From NCBI RefSeq assembly GCF_004330295.1, contig NZ_SJOJ01000004.1, positions 62,001-126,000 on the forward strand: a DNA stretch of 64,000 nt, read 5' to 3'. A program made the translations under genes and the position numbers. Below the pieces are notes generated by a model, which worked only from the letters and a program-made list of their open reading frames with translations, ran no database searches and was not told the origin of the DNA. The DNA is from Rahnella victoriana (GTDB taxonomy: Bacteria > Pseudomonadota > Gammaproteobacteria > Enterobacterales > Enterobacteriaceae). This document shows positions 39,724-48,155 of this stretch, in pieces (positions within the stretch are counted from its first letter, which is position 1; each line of letters starts with the position of its first letter).

Positions 39724-39787
39724 GCGTGCCTTTCTCAGACACAGAATAGCGCGTAGTCTTTAGCAATAAAGAATGTGCAGTAAAAAG

Positions 39788-39818
39788 AACGCGGCCTCTG
39801 AGGGTCGCGTTTTTTTTG
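39788..39818 (+). terminator. ompC terminator
   Basis: Stem AACGCGGCC (39788-39796) pairs with GGTCGCGTT (39803-39811), including one G-T pair, around a 6-nt loop, followed by a run of T to 39818. Confidence 0.9.
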
Positions 39819-39856
39819 GGTAAAGCGTGGGGGAGACGAGCAGGACTCAGGCAGCC

Positions 39857-40243
39857 TCAGGCTGATTTCTGATGGATCAGATGCAGCGGGGGAGACACAT
39901 CGAGTTCGATGTCAGGGTTCTGGCGGAATTCATGTGGCGTAATGTTGAAACGCTTGCGGAACATGTAGGTGAAATGCGATTGCGAGCCGAAACCGAAATC
40001 CATCGCGATATCGAAAATCGGCGTTTCACTGCTGCTCAGCTGATAAACAGCGCTCGCCAGACGTCTTTCCCTGATGTATTTCCCCAGAGAAATGCCGGTC
40101 GATTCCTTGAACAGTTTTTGCATGTGCCAGAGCGAATAACCTGAGTACTCAGCCAGTTCTTCCAGGTGGATCACGCGACCAAGGTGGCCTTCAATCCATT
40201 TGCTGAGTGCGCAGACGATAGCGAGATGAATGTCTTGAGCCAT
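39857..40243 (-). CDS. AraC-family regulator of MarA/SoxS/Rob size
   Basis: A 128-residue, single-domain AraC-type DNA-binding protein with no ligand domain, like MarA (127) or SoxS (107). Both helix-turn-helix units are clear: LEELAEYSGYSLWHMQKLFKE at about 28-48, and IFDIAMDFGFGSQSHFTYMFRKRF at about 76-99, followed by the usual PHEFR. The linker GISLGKYIRERRL is close to that of MarA/RamA. Start ATG 40243 lacks an obvious Shine-Dalgarno. It converges with ompC and is 1.6 kb from the micF marbox, so a role in micF/ompC control or stress-multidrug regulation is a reasonable inference. Which of MarA, SoxS, RamA or TetD it corresponds to cannot be decided here. Confidence 0.85.
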   Translation of the reverse strand: MAQDIHLAIVCALSKWIEGHLGRVIHLEELAEYSGYSLWHMQKLFKESTGISLGKYIRERRLASAVYQLSSSETPIFDIAMDFGFGSQSHFTYMFRKRFNITPHEFRQNPDIELDVSPPLHLIHQKSA

Positions 40244-40381
40244 AACCAGTCTGTATTAAGGTTGAATACCGCTATTATACACGAGTTCGTCAGGTTGGCG
40301 TGGCAGGTGTTGCTCTGAGTGGGTCAGGGGTTGAGCAGACAACAATGGCCCGGTAAGCCGCACAGCCAGACGGGCCTGATC

Positions 40382-40489
40382 CTAACGTAACAGGATCCAG
40401 TGGATTAACCGGGCGATGCCGTCATCCACCAGAACGATCCCGACCAGAATAAGAATAATCAACATCACGAAGTGCTTACGCCCCGGCAA
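40382..40489 (-). CDS. Possible 35-residue membrane protein (TTG start)
   Basis: A short frame read from TTG 40489, with a strong GGGGGAGG ribosome-binding site seven bases upstream. The product begins MPGRKHFVMLIILIL, has one hydrophobic segment (about residues 8-20) and a basic C-terminus ending IHWILLR. It is the second of two tandem tiny membrane-protein frames in the gap between the AraC gene and the transpeptidase gene. I recognise no family. The ribosome-binding site is the main support; a chance hydrophobic frame is possible. Confidence 0.45.
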   Translation of the reverse strand: MPGRKHFVMLIILILVGIVLVDDGIARLIHWILLR

Positions 40490-40531
40490 AGTGATGCCTC
40501 CCCCTGTTCCGCGTCAGGGAACGGCAATCAG

Positions 40532-40621
40532 TTACCACGGGCCGTTGCCCTGCATATTCAGTGCAATCACACCCAGACAAACCGCAACAAATATCAGAAA
40601 GACGATAAGAAGCCGTTTCAT
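40532..40621 (-). CDS. Possible 29-residue membrane protein
   Basis: A short frame from ATG 40621 encoding MKRLLIVFLIFVAVC and onward to NGPW: a basic start, one long hydrophobic helix and a short polar tail, the typical form of enterobacterial micro-membrane proteins. The ribosome-binding site is only an A-rich GAAAG. A 14-bp palindrome AGAGCGTACGCTCT lies just upstream. It lies 42 bases before the second tiny frame on the same strand. Family unknown; the two could be co-expressed. Confidence 0.4.
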   Translation of the reverse strand: MKRLLIVFLIFVAVCLGVIALNMQGNGPW

Positions 40622-40762
40622 GCTTTTTCTTTCAGAGCGTACGCTCTTCCTCCACAGTAGGTCTTCAGCCAGCCGTTCAGCCAATAAGTCTGCGAACGTT
40701 AACCGCTTATTTCTGTGAGATCCAGCCTGTCAGGAATTTTTAACGAATTTTAGAGGTTTCGT

Positions 40763-42535
40763 TTAACCATCCGTTGCCGGACGGCGCACCAGATCGGTTT
40801 TCTGACCCCCATTAATCACCGTTGTTGGTGGCGTTTCCGGCACCAGCGCATCCGGCGCAATGTTCATATGGTTGAGGATTTCACCCATAATCTGGCCGAA
40901 GATCGGCCCGGCCACTGACCCCCCGAAGTGCTTACCTGCCTGCGGGTTGTTGACCATCACCACCAGCGCCACGCGCGGGTTACTGGCAGGGGCCACACCG
41001 GCGGTGTAGTTGATATAACCACCATCGTATTTGCCGCTGGCACCCATTTTTTCCGCCGTACCGGTTTTGATGGCCAGACGGTAGCCCGGCACTGCCGCGC
41101 TCAGGCCGGAACCGCCCGGCAGGGCGTCACTTTCCATCATATGAATAACCGTTCTGACCACATCAGCCGACATCACGCGGGTGCCCAGCACCGGCGGCGT
41201 GACCTTGGTGATCGACAGCGGACGGTAAATGCCTTCCGCGCCGATAGTGGCGTATTCGCGGGCAATTTGCAGTGGGGTGACGCGCAGACCATAGCCAAAC
41301 GAGAAAGTGGCGCGTTCGATATCGGCCCAGCGATCACGGTGCGCCGGGAAATAACCGCTGCTTTCGCCGCCAATGCCTAAGTCGGTCGGCTTGCCTAAAC
41401 CGAACGACTGATAAAGCTGCACCAGCACGTTGGCGGGCATCGCCAGCGCGATATGCGAAACGGCAATGTCACTGGATTTTTGCAAAATGCCGGTGATGGT
41501 CAGCGCAGGCCAGTGGCCGACGTCGCGGATCAGGTGACCGTTAACGGTGTACGGATGGGTATCCAGTACCGAATCCGGGCGGATCATATGGCGGTTCAGA
41601 CCGGCCATCACCACCAGCGGTTTCACCGTCGAACCCGGCTCGAAGCTGTCGCTGATCGCCACATTTCGCATGTTCTTCGCCTGAACTCCGGCGTAGTTAT
41701 TCGGGTTGTAAGAAGGGTAGGAGGCCATGCCTAAAATCTCGCCGGTATTCACATCCACCAGAACGGCGGCACCGGACTCCGCCTGGTTGAGCGTCACGCC
41801 ATCACGCAGCCGGGAATACAGCACGTACTGCATGAAGCTGTCGATGCTCAGGTTGATGGTCGGCGGTTGTTGCGGCGGCACCTCTTTAAGCACACCGATC
41901 ACATTGCCATGGCGATCCTGACGGTATTCGCGCATACCCGGTTTGCCCTGCAGCAGCGTATTAAAGCCTTTCTCGATGCCGTTCAGCCCTTCATTATCGG
42001 TGCCGACAATTCCCACCAGATTGGCGGCGGCTTCACTCATCGGATAATAGCGGCTGTCATCAAGCTGGCTGGTGATACCGCCAAGGTGAAGCTGGCTGAT
42101 ATCGGCGGCAATGCCTTCTTCGATTTTGCGGCCAAGATAAACGAAGCGGCGTTGCGGATCACTGGTGATGGTTTGCTGCAACTGGGAGAGCGGCATATTC
42201 AGCGCGGAAGCAAGATATTGCCACTTAGGGCTGTTCAGATCGCTGTGCAGTTCCAGCACACGGAACGGATCCGCAATAATGTCTTTTGAGGCGACGCTCA
42301 GCGCCAGCGGGTGACCGTTACGGTCTACAATGGTTCCGCGTCCGGCAGGAATGACGGTGGAGCGCAGAGAGCGTGAGTCGGCTTCCTTCTCCAGCATTGG
42401 CTGGTTAAGTAACTGCAGATAACCCACGCGGCCCAGCAGAAGCGCCAGGCAGAAGACAATACCGAGACAAATCAGCGCAAAGCGCTTGGTGTAAAAATTA
42501 GGTTGGGCGCTGGATTTTCTTGGGCTCGGTGGCAT
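40763..42535 (-). CDS. FtsI-like class B penicillin-binding protein (PBP3 paralogue)
   Basis: Inner-membrane peptidoglycan DD-transpeptidase of 590 residues (E. coli FtsI 588). One N-terminal membrane segment (about 17-37) is followed by the pedestal domain (RGTIVDRNGHPLALS) and the transpeptidase domain. Motif 1 is S302-TV-K305 in FEPGSTVKP, motif 2 is S354-S355-D356 in LQKSSDIAVS, and motif 3 is K490-TGT. In FtsI motif 2 is SSN, so Asn is replaced by Asp here. Identity with FtsI is high throughout, but the gene is not in the dcw cluster, so it is a second, paralogous PBP3. Salmonella PBP3SAL is a plausible counterpart, used under special conditions such as acid (family knowledge). No clear ribosome-binding site precedes ATG 42535. 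Confidence 0.9.
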   Translation of the reverse strand: MPPSPRKSSAQPNFYTKRFALICLGIVFCLALLLGRVGYLQLLNQPMLEKEADSRSLRSTVIPAGRGTIVDRNGHPLALSVASKDIIADPFRVLELHSDLNSPKWQYLASALNMPLSQLQQTITSDPQRRFVYLGRKIEEGIAADISQLHLGGITSQLDDSRYYPMSEAAANLVGIVGTDNEGLNGIEKGFNTLLQGKPGMREYRQDRHGNVIGVLKEVPPQQPPTINLSIDSFMQYVLYSRLRDGVTLNQAESGAAVLVDVNTGEILGMASYPSYNPNNYAGVQAKNMRNVAISDSFEPGSTVKPLVVMAGLNRHMIRPDSVLDTHPYTVNGHLIRDVGHWPALTITGILQKSSDIAVSHIALAMPANVLVQLYQSFGLGKPTDLGIGGESSGYFPAHRDRWADIERATFSFGYGLRVTPLQIAREYATIGAEGIYRPLSITKVTPPVLGTRVMSADVVRTVIHMMESDALPGGSGLSAAVPGYRLAIKTGTAEKMGASGKYDGGYINYTAGVAPASNPRVALVVMVNNPQAGKHFGGSVAGPIFGQIMGEILNHMNIAPDALVPETPPTTVINGGQKTDLVRRPATDG

Positions 42536-42754
42536 GGCGGTTTCGCAAAGTCATTGACGCATGTGAAGCGAAAAGCGAAGGCGCGGGGAACAAGTGGCCG
42601 GAGAAATCAGCCCTGTCTGAACCACGTTTTGTGCAACTCATCGCTCTGATTGATAATGAATTTCGTATAACACGCACATCTTATATTAAGCCACCGCGAT
42701 GGATTGTTTATTTCAATTGCCCTTTGTAAGCAAGTGCAACGGCGGCGCGGATTT

Positions 42755-42997
42755 TTACTCCACCGAAAGCCATTCATCGGCTTCTTCAAACATTTCTTCT
42801 AACATTTGGTTTAATTGCGAACGTTCCTGCTTGCTGGCGCCGTGGGTGTTCAGCCCGTTGGCCTGCATCGGTTTGACCTTTACTTCCGCGTCAGGAAACA
42901 GCCGGTGAACCCGCTTGACCAGTTCCGCTTCAATCTTTTCACTGGCATTCGGGATACCGGAGACATTCCGTTTGTCAAAAATCAGTTCGACCCGCAT
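42755..42997 (-). CDS. dinI: SOS-induced RecA modulator DinI
   Basis: A small protein of 80 residues (E. coli DinI 81) that binds and stabilises RecA filaments and tunes the SOS response. The chain starts MRVELIFDKRN, continues with RVHRLFPDAEVKVKP and the characteristic GASKQERSQLNQMLEEMFEEADEW C-terminal helix with its acidic face. The frame is open to 43042, but ATG 42997 has GAGGA seven bases upstream and gives the family length. An exact LexA-box core lies about 38 bases upstream, which supports both identity and regulation. Neighbours are unrelated. DinI has close homologues on phages and plasmids, but nothing here looks phage-derived. Confidence 0.93.
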   Translation of the reverse strand: MRVELIFDKRNVSGIPNASEKIEAELVKRVHRLFPDAEVKVKPMQANGLNTHGASKQERSQLNQMLEEMFEEADEWLSVE

Positions 42998-43034
42998 AAC
43001 ATTCCTCATCAATATGACTGGCAAAAAAAAATAG

Positions 43035-43050
43035 CTGTTCAAATATACAG
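43035..43050 (-). promoter_or_regulatory. LexA (SOS) box of dinI
   Basis: CTGT-N8-ACAG, an exact match to the LexA core, with an A/T-rich spacer. It is 38 bases before the dinI start and after the stop of no other gene on that strand, so it should repress dinI only. Confidence 0.93.
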
Positions 43051-43077
43051 TGTTATGCCTGCGGGTCCAAGTGATTT

Positions 43078-44043
43078 TTAGCCGGTTGTGTGCATCACCC
43101 CGCGTCCGCTGAGACGCTGACGATCATGCGGGCGGCGCAGATCCAGTTCCGGGCCTGCCGGAACAATGCCGGTCGGGTTAAGCCACAGAATGCCGTAGTA
43201 GCCCTGTTTGATGTGCGGGAGGTTTACCGTGTCGCTGATCCCCGGCCACTGGTAGAGTTCGCGCAAATAATTTGAAAGATTAGGGTAGTCTTCGATACGG
43301 CGGATATTGCATTTGAAGGCACCGTGATAGGCACTGTCAAAACGCACCAGCGTGACGAACAGCCGCCAGTCGGCTTCGGTCAGATATTCACCGGCGATAT
43401 AACGGTGAGTCTGTAAATGTGCCTCGAGGGTATCGAGCGTGCTGAACAACCGGGTTACGGCCGCGTTGTAGCTTTCCTGCGTTTTCGCAAAGCCGGTCTT
43501 GTAAACCCCGTTGTTGACGTCGTGATAAATCATCTCATTCCAGCGGTCGATCTCTTCGCGCAGGGCGGCAGGGTAGAAGTCATCCTGATTACCCGTCAGC
43601 GCATCAAAGGCATGGTTGAGAATGCGGATAATGTCGGCGGATTCATTGTTGACGATGCGGCCTTCCTGGCGATCCCACAACACCGGCACCGATACCTTAC
43701 CGGTGTAAGTGGCGTCGCTGGCGGTATACAGCTGATGAACATAGCTGACCGGCGCAATCTTATCGCCTGCATCTTGCGGCGTATCGAACGTCCAGCCATT
43801 TTCGCCAATTACCGGCTGCGCGACCGAAATCTGAATGAATTTTTCCAGTCCTTTCAGATGGCGGAAAATCAGCGTGCGCGATGCCCACGGGCAGAGCAAA
43901 GAGATGAACAACTGGTAGCGCCCCGCCTGCGGCTCGATATGCGTTTCACGAAACGCGGTGTCTTCCCGATGAAAGGCACCGTTTTTGATTTCTTCTTTCG
44001 CGACGTCGCCGCTTACCCATTTTCCGTTGACCAGTCCTGACAC
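43078..44043 (-). CDS. yqjG: Glutathionyl-hydroquinone reductase (YqjG-type, Xi-class GST)
   Basis: A cytoplasmic enzyme that reduces glutathionyl-hydroquinones to hydroquinones with glutathione. It has 321 residues (E. coli YqjG 328). The catalytic cysteine is Cys51 in SLLCPWASRTLIF, the Xi-class signature. The thioredoxin-like domain continues with VPVLWDRQEGRIVNNESADI and the helical C-terminal domain has EADWRLFVTLVRFD, both typical of the family. Start codon GTG 44043 has GGAG ten bases upstream. It stands alone between dinI and the yejM terminator. In E. coli yqjG is elsewhere, so the location is rearranged, or this is one of several paralogues. Confidence 0.87.
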   Translation of the reverse strand: MSGLVNGKWVSGDVAKEEIKNGAFHREDTAFRETHIEPQAGRYQLFISLLCPWASRTLIFRHLKGLEKFIQISVAQPVIGENGWTFDTPQDAGDKIAPVSYVHQLYTASDATYTGKVSVPVLWDRQEGRIVNNESADIIRILNHAFDALTGNQDDFYPAALREEIDRWNEMIYHDVNNGVYKTGFAKTQESYNAAVTRLFSTLDTLEAHLQTHRYIAGEYLTEADWRLFVTLVRFDSAYHGAFKCNIRRIEDYPNLSNYLRELYQWPGISDTVNLPHIKQGYYGILWLNPTGIVPAGPELDLRRPHDRQRLSGRGVMHTTG

Positions 44044-44173
44044 GATGGCGCACTCCGCTCTGTTTTTATCAGCTTGTTAGAATTCAGATCCCAAGCTAAC
44101 GGTTTCAGGCCGGGCTATAAACGACATAATTTTCATAGAGAAGGTCAAATAATTTGAAGGGGAAATGCGGGGC

Positions 44174-44206
44174 AAAAAAAAGCCAACCGCTGAGGGCTGG
44201 CTTTTT
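44174..44206 (-). terminator. yejM terminator
   Basis: Read on the minus strand: stem AAAAAGCCA / TGGCTTTTT plus two inner G-C pairs across one mismatch, then eight T. It is placed 25 bases after the yejM stop. Confidence 0.88.
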
Positions 44207-44230
44207 CGGCTTCATGTCTGGCGGCGAACG

Positions 44231-46012
44231 TCAGTTTGCCAGGAAGCGTTTTTCATCGGTCAGTACCTGCAACAGCAGGCCAAGCTCCGGTTTCTGATCT
44301 TTAATCCGCTTGCCGTGCGCATCGAACGCGCGGAAATCACCGTCCGTCTCGAGTTCCAGCGTCTGATCTGGCGTGGTGATCACCAGCGTTCCGTCATCAC
44401 TGGTGGTTACCCAGTTGTGACGACGTTTGGCTGCAAATAAATCCTCACCCTGAGAGTAATCGGCAGGCGCGGTGGTCACGTGCAACAGGCGCTGCATCAG
44501 CGTGGTCATCACATCGGCATGGTCGGTCAGCTTATCGATACTTTGCGCCGGTGTCCCCGGCCAGTGGATGATCAGCGGAACCTGCAACTGCTGGCGGTTC
44601 ATGGCATTGCCGGAACCCCAGGTCCCGTTTTCGTTGAATTCGATGCCGTGAGACGCGGTGATCACCACCACGGTTTTATCCAGTTCGCCGCGATCTTTCA
44701 GTGCCTGCAGAATCGCCTTGATCTGTTCATCGACCGTCTGCGCACCCGACTGATAACGACGGATAAAGGGTTTGCCGACCGGTACGCTGTCGCCATTCTG
44801 ACGTAATGCCGCGCTGATACCGTTCAGGTTCACATACGAGAACCACGGGCCGTTACCGCGCACATTCAGCCATTGCTGCCACTGATACACCGTCTGCGCG
44901 TCGGTCTGTTTCACCGGCGGCGGCAGGGTAAAGTCAGTCAGCAATGCCTGACGGTACAGCGGGCTGTTAAAGCCGTCGGAAGCAAACAGGCCAAATTCAT
45001 AGCCTTGCTGCTCCAGCGAGGTCACCAGCGCAGAAGGCTTACGTGCCGCCAGAATGCCCTGCATATAGCTCGGTGAAATCCCGTAGAACAGGCCAAACTG
45101 GCCGGTATCGTTACGGTTACCGGAACTGAAATGCTGATCAAAACGGATGTTGTGTCGGGCGAAGTCGCTCAGCACCGGCATGTCGTTATCGAGCGTGGCG
45201 GTATGAACGCCGTCCAGCACCACCATCAGCAAGTTATATTTGGAACCTGTTTTCGCAAAACTGATGCTGTTCAGCGGATATTCCACTGCCAGCGCTTCCG
45301 GATTGCCCTGTTCGATCAGGCGTTTCTGATATTCCTCGGCATTCAGCAGACCGTGTTTTTCGAGGAACTTACGCGCTGTCATCGGATACGACAGCGGCAG
45401 ATTGGCGCGCTGCATGGTGATCGGACGATAGAAGTTGGCATCCGCCCAGATGTACATCAGGTGCGACGCAAAGAAGCTGGCAATAAACAGCACCACAATC
45501 GGTTTGGCAAAATTACGGCGGTTCAGGCTGCGCAGCTTCTGCCACGCCCAGGTGCCGAACAACATTTCGAGCAGGAAAATCACCGGCACAGCAATAAACA
45601 TCAGCTGCCAGTCACGCGCCATCTCGCCCCGGCCGGGATTCACCACCAGTTCCCAGACCACAGGATTAATGTGCAGATGGAAACGGGTAAAGACTTCGGT
45701 ATCGACCAGGATCAGCGTCAGCCCGGCGGTCGCCAGAATGGCAGACAGGAACCGCAGCAGGCGCTGCGACATCACCACAAAAGTGAGCGGGAAAATAATC
45801 AGCAGATAGGCAGCAAAACCGATAAAGCTGAAATGCCCAAGCCAGCTGACCAGTGCGTAAATACGCCCCTGCAATGAAGAAGGCCAGTCAGAAACAAACA
45901 GGTAGCGGCTGCCGATCCCCAGAATGAGCAGGATATTAAACAGGGCGAACCAGTGGCCCCAGCTGATCATCTGGGATACTTTTTCGCGATAGCGCTGACG
46001 ATTCGTCACCAT
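44231..46012 (-). CDS. yejM: Inner-membrane LPS-homeostasis protein YejM (PbgA/LapC)
   Basis: Essential-type inner-membrane protein that senses LPS at the periplasmic leaflet and controls LpxC degradation through LapB/FtsH (family knowledge). It has 593 residues (E. coli 586). Five hydrophobic segments occupy about residues 18-190 (DUF3413). A periplasmic sulfatase/phosphatase-fold domain follows (NLLMVVLDGVHTATL, MPVLSDFARHNIRFDQHFSSGNRNDTGQFGLFYG, VVITASHGIEFNENG, VPLIIHWPG). The region just after the last helix, with basic residues (YRPITMQRANLPLSYPMTARKF), corresponds to the lipid-A-binding segment. It is downstream of yejL, 24 bases apart, as in E. coli. The E. coli proL tRNA that normally flanks yejM is not seen here. 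Confidence 0.97.
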   Translation of the reverse strand: MVTNRQRYREKVSQMISWGHWFALFNILLILGIGSRYLFVSDWPSSLQGRIYALVSWLGHFSFIGFAAYLLIIFPLTFVVMSQRLLRFLSAILATAGLTLILVDTEVFTRFHLHINPVVWELVVNPGRGEMARDWQLMFIAVPVIFLLEMLFGTWAWQKLRSLNRRNFAKPIVVLFIASFFASHLMYIWADANFYRPITMQRANLPLSYPMTARKFLEKHGLLNAEEYQKRLIEQGNPEALAVEYPLNSISFAKTGSKYNLLMVVLDGVHTATLDNDMPVLSDFARHNIRFDQHFSSGNRNDTGQFGLFYGISPSYMQGILAARKPSALVTSLEQQGYEFGLFASDGFNSPLYRQALLTDFTLPPPVKQTDAQTVYQWQQWLNVRGNGPWFSYVNLNGISAALRQNGDSVPVGKPFIRRYQSGAQTVDEQIKAILQALKDRGELDKTVVVITASHGIEFNENGTWGSGNAMNRQQLQVPLIIHWPGTPAQSIDKLTDHADVMTTLMQRLLHVTTAPADYSQGEDLFAAKRRHNWVTTSDDGTLVITTPDQTLELETDGDFRAFDAHGKRIKDQKPELGLLLQVLTDEKRFLAN

Positions 46013-46036
46013 GAGAGGTTTTGGGCAAGTAATGGA

Positions 46037-46264
46037 TTAATGGGCTTTATCTTCTCTTATCGACGCTTGCAACGCCTTCGCAAAAGACTGAGACAAGGCT
46101 TTGCGCTGTGCAGGAGCGACGCTGGTATTAATAAGGTTTGTCACCATATTGCCCAGAACCATCAAAGACAGGTCTGTCGGGGCGCGGTGTTTTTCCAGAA
46201 CGGTTGCCAGCTCGGAAAGGAGTTGTTCAACGTGTTCGTCACTGTAACGGGATGATTGTGCCAT
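46037..46264 (-). CDS. yejL: UPF0352 family protein YejL
   Basis: A conserved 75-residue protein of unknown function, the E. coli length. The chain [16 protein letters not shown] continues into the near-invariant block [19 protein letters not shown] and ends REDKAH. The frame is open to 46291; I took the start at 46264 because it matches the family N-terminus, although no strong ribosome-binding site is visible. It forms an operon with yejM and is divergent from yejK, as in E. coli. Confidence 0.95.
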   Translation of the reverse strand: MAQSSRYSDEHVEQLLSELATVLEKHRAPTDLSLMVLGNMVTNLINTSVAPAQRKALSQSFAKALQASIREDKAH

Positions 46265-46496
46265 AGAGTATTGTGCTTCTTGATCTGACAAAGTCCAATA
46301 TCTTAGCGTATCACAGACTCACTTTCCGCATTTTTATAACCCCCTTCCTACTTCGTCTTGCTGATGCGCGGGCTGCGCGATTAAATTCTTCTTTCTAAGG
46401 CATGAGCGGTTGCGGCTTTAGAACTTCGGTGTTTGAATACGCCCCGCAGGCACGCCCTTCTTAAACGGCTGCAATTCTTACAGGAGAGAGTCCCCC

Positions 46497-47501
46497 ATGA
46501 GTCTGGATATTGAGCAGATCGCTCTGCACCAGTTGAACAAACGTGACGAGCAAACGCTGGATGTTGTGCTGCGCGATACGCTGCTGACGCCAAATGCGGC
46601 CGTTGATGAAATGATGGCGGAGTTGCACCGCGTTTACAGTGCCAAAAGCAAAGCCTACGGTTTGTTCAATGAAGACAGCGAACTGGCTGTGGCGTTACGC
46701 AGTTGCCGCAAAGGGGACGACGATTTCCTGTCATTCAGCCGCGCCGCCACGGGGCGTTTGCGTGACGAACTGGCGAAATACCCGTTTGCCGAAGGCGGCG
46801 TGGTGTTGTTCTGTCATTACCGCTTCCTGGCGGTGGAATATTTGCTGGTCGCCGTGCTCAACAGCCGCAGCAGCATGCGCGTCAATGAACAGCTGGATGT
46901 CAGCAGCATTCATTATCTCGATATCAATCATGCGGATATCGTGGCGCGTATTGATCTGACCGAATGGGAAACCAACCCGGAATCCACCCGTTACCTGACT
47001 TTCCTGAAAGGCCGGGTAGGGCGCAAAGTCTCTGACTTCTTTATGGATTTCCTCGGGGCATCCGAAGGTCTGGACACCAAGGCGCAAAACCGCGGCCTGT
47101 TGCAGGCGGTTGACGATTTCTGTACCGAAGCGCAGCTCGATAAAAATGAGCGTCAGAATTACCGTCAGCAGGTTTATACCTACTGCAACGAGCAGTTACA
47201 GGCGGGCGAAGAAATCGCACTGGATGATTTGTCCGAAGAACTGCCGCCGTGGAATGACAAGAAATTCAAAGAGTTTACGCAGGAACAAGGTTATCAGCTG
47301 GAAGAGACTTTCCCGGCGGATCGCAGCACCTTACGTCAGCTCACCAAATTCGCGGGCAGCGGCGGCGGGCTGAGCATTAACTTTGACGCCATGCTGATGG
47401 GCGAACGCATCTTCTGGGATCCGGCCACGGATACCCTGACCATCAAAGGCACGCCACCGAATTTGCGGGATCAGTTGCAGCGCAAAGCGGGCAATAAATA
47501 A
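46497..47501 (+). CDS. yejK: Nucleoid-associated protein YejK (NdpA)
   Basis: A nucleoid-associated protein of 334 residues (E. coli 335), abundant and spread over the chromosome, with reported effects on topoisomerase activity (family knowledge). The sequence [44 protein letters not shown], and the C-terminal [38 protein letters not shown] are standard for the family. GGAGAG is eight bases before ATG 46497. It is divergent from yejL and convergent with rplY. A 131-bp mobile-type palindromic element begins three bases after its stop codon. Confidence 0.96.
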   Translation: MSLDIEQIALHQLNKRDEQTLDVVLRDTLLTPNAAVDEMMAELHRVYSAKSKAYGLFNEDSELAVALRSCRKGDDDFLSFSRAATGRLRDELAKYPFAEGGVVLFCHYRFLAVEYLLVAVLNSRSSMRVNEQLDVSSIHYLDINHADIVARIDLTEWETNPESTRYLTFLKGRVGRKVSDFFMDFLGASEGLDTKAQNRGLLQAVDDFCTEAQLDKNERQNYRQQVYTYCNEQLQAGEEIALDDLSEELPPWNDKKFKEFTQEQGYQLEETFPADRSTLRQLTKFAGSGGGLSINFDAMLMGERIFWDPATDTLTIKGTPPNLRDQLQRKAGNK

Positions 47502-47503
47502 TC

Positions 47504-47634
47504 GCTCCCTCCCCTGCGAAGGGGAGGGTTGGGGTGGGGTATTAAAAGCAAAATCAAGATGTTGAAGTGTGCTTTAGCAAAGGGTGTTAGCCCTTAAAAC
47601 CCCCTCCCGCCTCCCCCTTCGCAGGGGGAGGAGC
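47504..47634 (+). repeat. 131-bp palindrome-ended element (MITE/BIME-like), copy 2
   Basis: Exactly 131 bp from GCTCC to GGAGC. The left hairpin is CCCTCCCCT / AGGGGAGGG with a GCGA loop (47507-47528); the right one is CCTCCCCCT / AGGGGGAGG with a TCGC loop (47610-47631). The interior contains TTGGGGTGGGGTATTAA and GCAAAATCAA, shared with copy 1 at 35607-35737 in the opposite orientation. It sits between the convergent genes yejK and rplY, before their shared terminator. No target duplication is visible. Confidence 0.88.
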
Positions 47635-47654
47635 AAACCTGAATAGCGCCCAAT

Positions 47655-47682
47655 AAAAAACACCGCCTGGGCGGTGTTTTTT
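47655..47682. terminator. Bidirectional terminator (yejK / rplY)
   Basis: A 13-bp perfect stem of AAAAAACACCGCC (47655-47667) and its complement (47670-47682). A runs and T runs on both sides allow use by both convergent genes. Confidence 0.92.
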
Positions 47683-47728
47683 ATTTGTTCTCGCACGGCG
47701 TCCCGATGCGCAACAACTTGGTCAGCGA

Positions 47729-48019
47729 TTAAACGCGAACGAAGTCGATGTGAGCCAGTTTTGGCTTGAACGGGTGACGCTGTACAGCCTGAACTTTAAC
47801 TTTGGTTTCTTTACCGTCGATAACCAGAGTAATAGCTTCAGAGTAGAACTCCGCTTTAACTTCCATGTTCTTAACAGAATCATGGTCCAGTTTGATAGAA
47901 ACCGGAGCAGCTGAGCCACCGTAAACGATAGCCGGGAATTTGTTTTCTGTACGCAGGCGGCGGCTCGCACCTTTGCCCTGCTCGTCCTGTGGACGTACTT
48001 CTACATTGATAGTGAACAT
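47729..48019 (-). CDS. rplY: 50S ribosomal protein L25
   Basis: 5S rRNA-binding ribosomal protein of 96 residues (E. coli 94). It starts [23 protein letters not shown] and ends [15 protein letters not shown]. The frame extends further upstream to 48097, but ATG 48019 gives the invariant N-terminus. The start has only a weak Shine-Dalgarno (GAGAAA). I recall that E. coli rplY likewise lacks a canonical Shine-Dalgarno and that L25 represses its own translation through this leader, so the 48020-48150 segment may be a regulatory leader. Two residues are inserted after residue 10 relative to E. coli. Confidence 0.97.
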   Translation of the reverse strand: MFTINVEVRPQDEQGKGASRRLRTENKFPAIVYGGSAAPVSIKLDHDSVKNMEVKAEFYSEAITLVIDGKETKVKVQAVQRHPFKPKLAHIDFVRV

Positions 48020-48155
48020 GTATGTTTCTCTATATAAGAAAGTTTGCCCCGCCACCTGCGACCGAGTGACGAGTTGAGTACTGCAACTTCCACACAAGGC
48101 GAAAGCGGGCGGTATGATACCGGATAACCACCCGGACTAAAAGTCCTATTGTCGG

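Noticed and set aside
40416-40718. A 100-codon plus-strand frame in the AraC-PBP gap
   Set aside because: Arg/Thr/Ile-rich with no ribosome-binding site. The opposite-strand micro-frames have better signals.
44044-44230. A tRNA gene next to yejM, as proL in E. coli
   Set aside because: I looked for a cloverleaf and found only the yejM terminator; the tRNA appears to be absent here.
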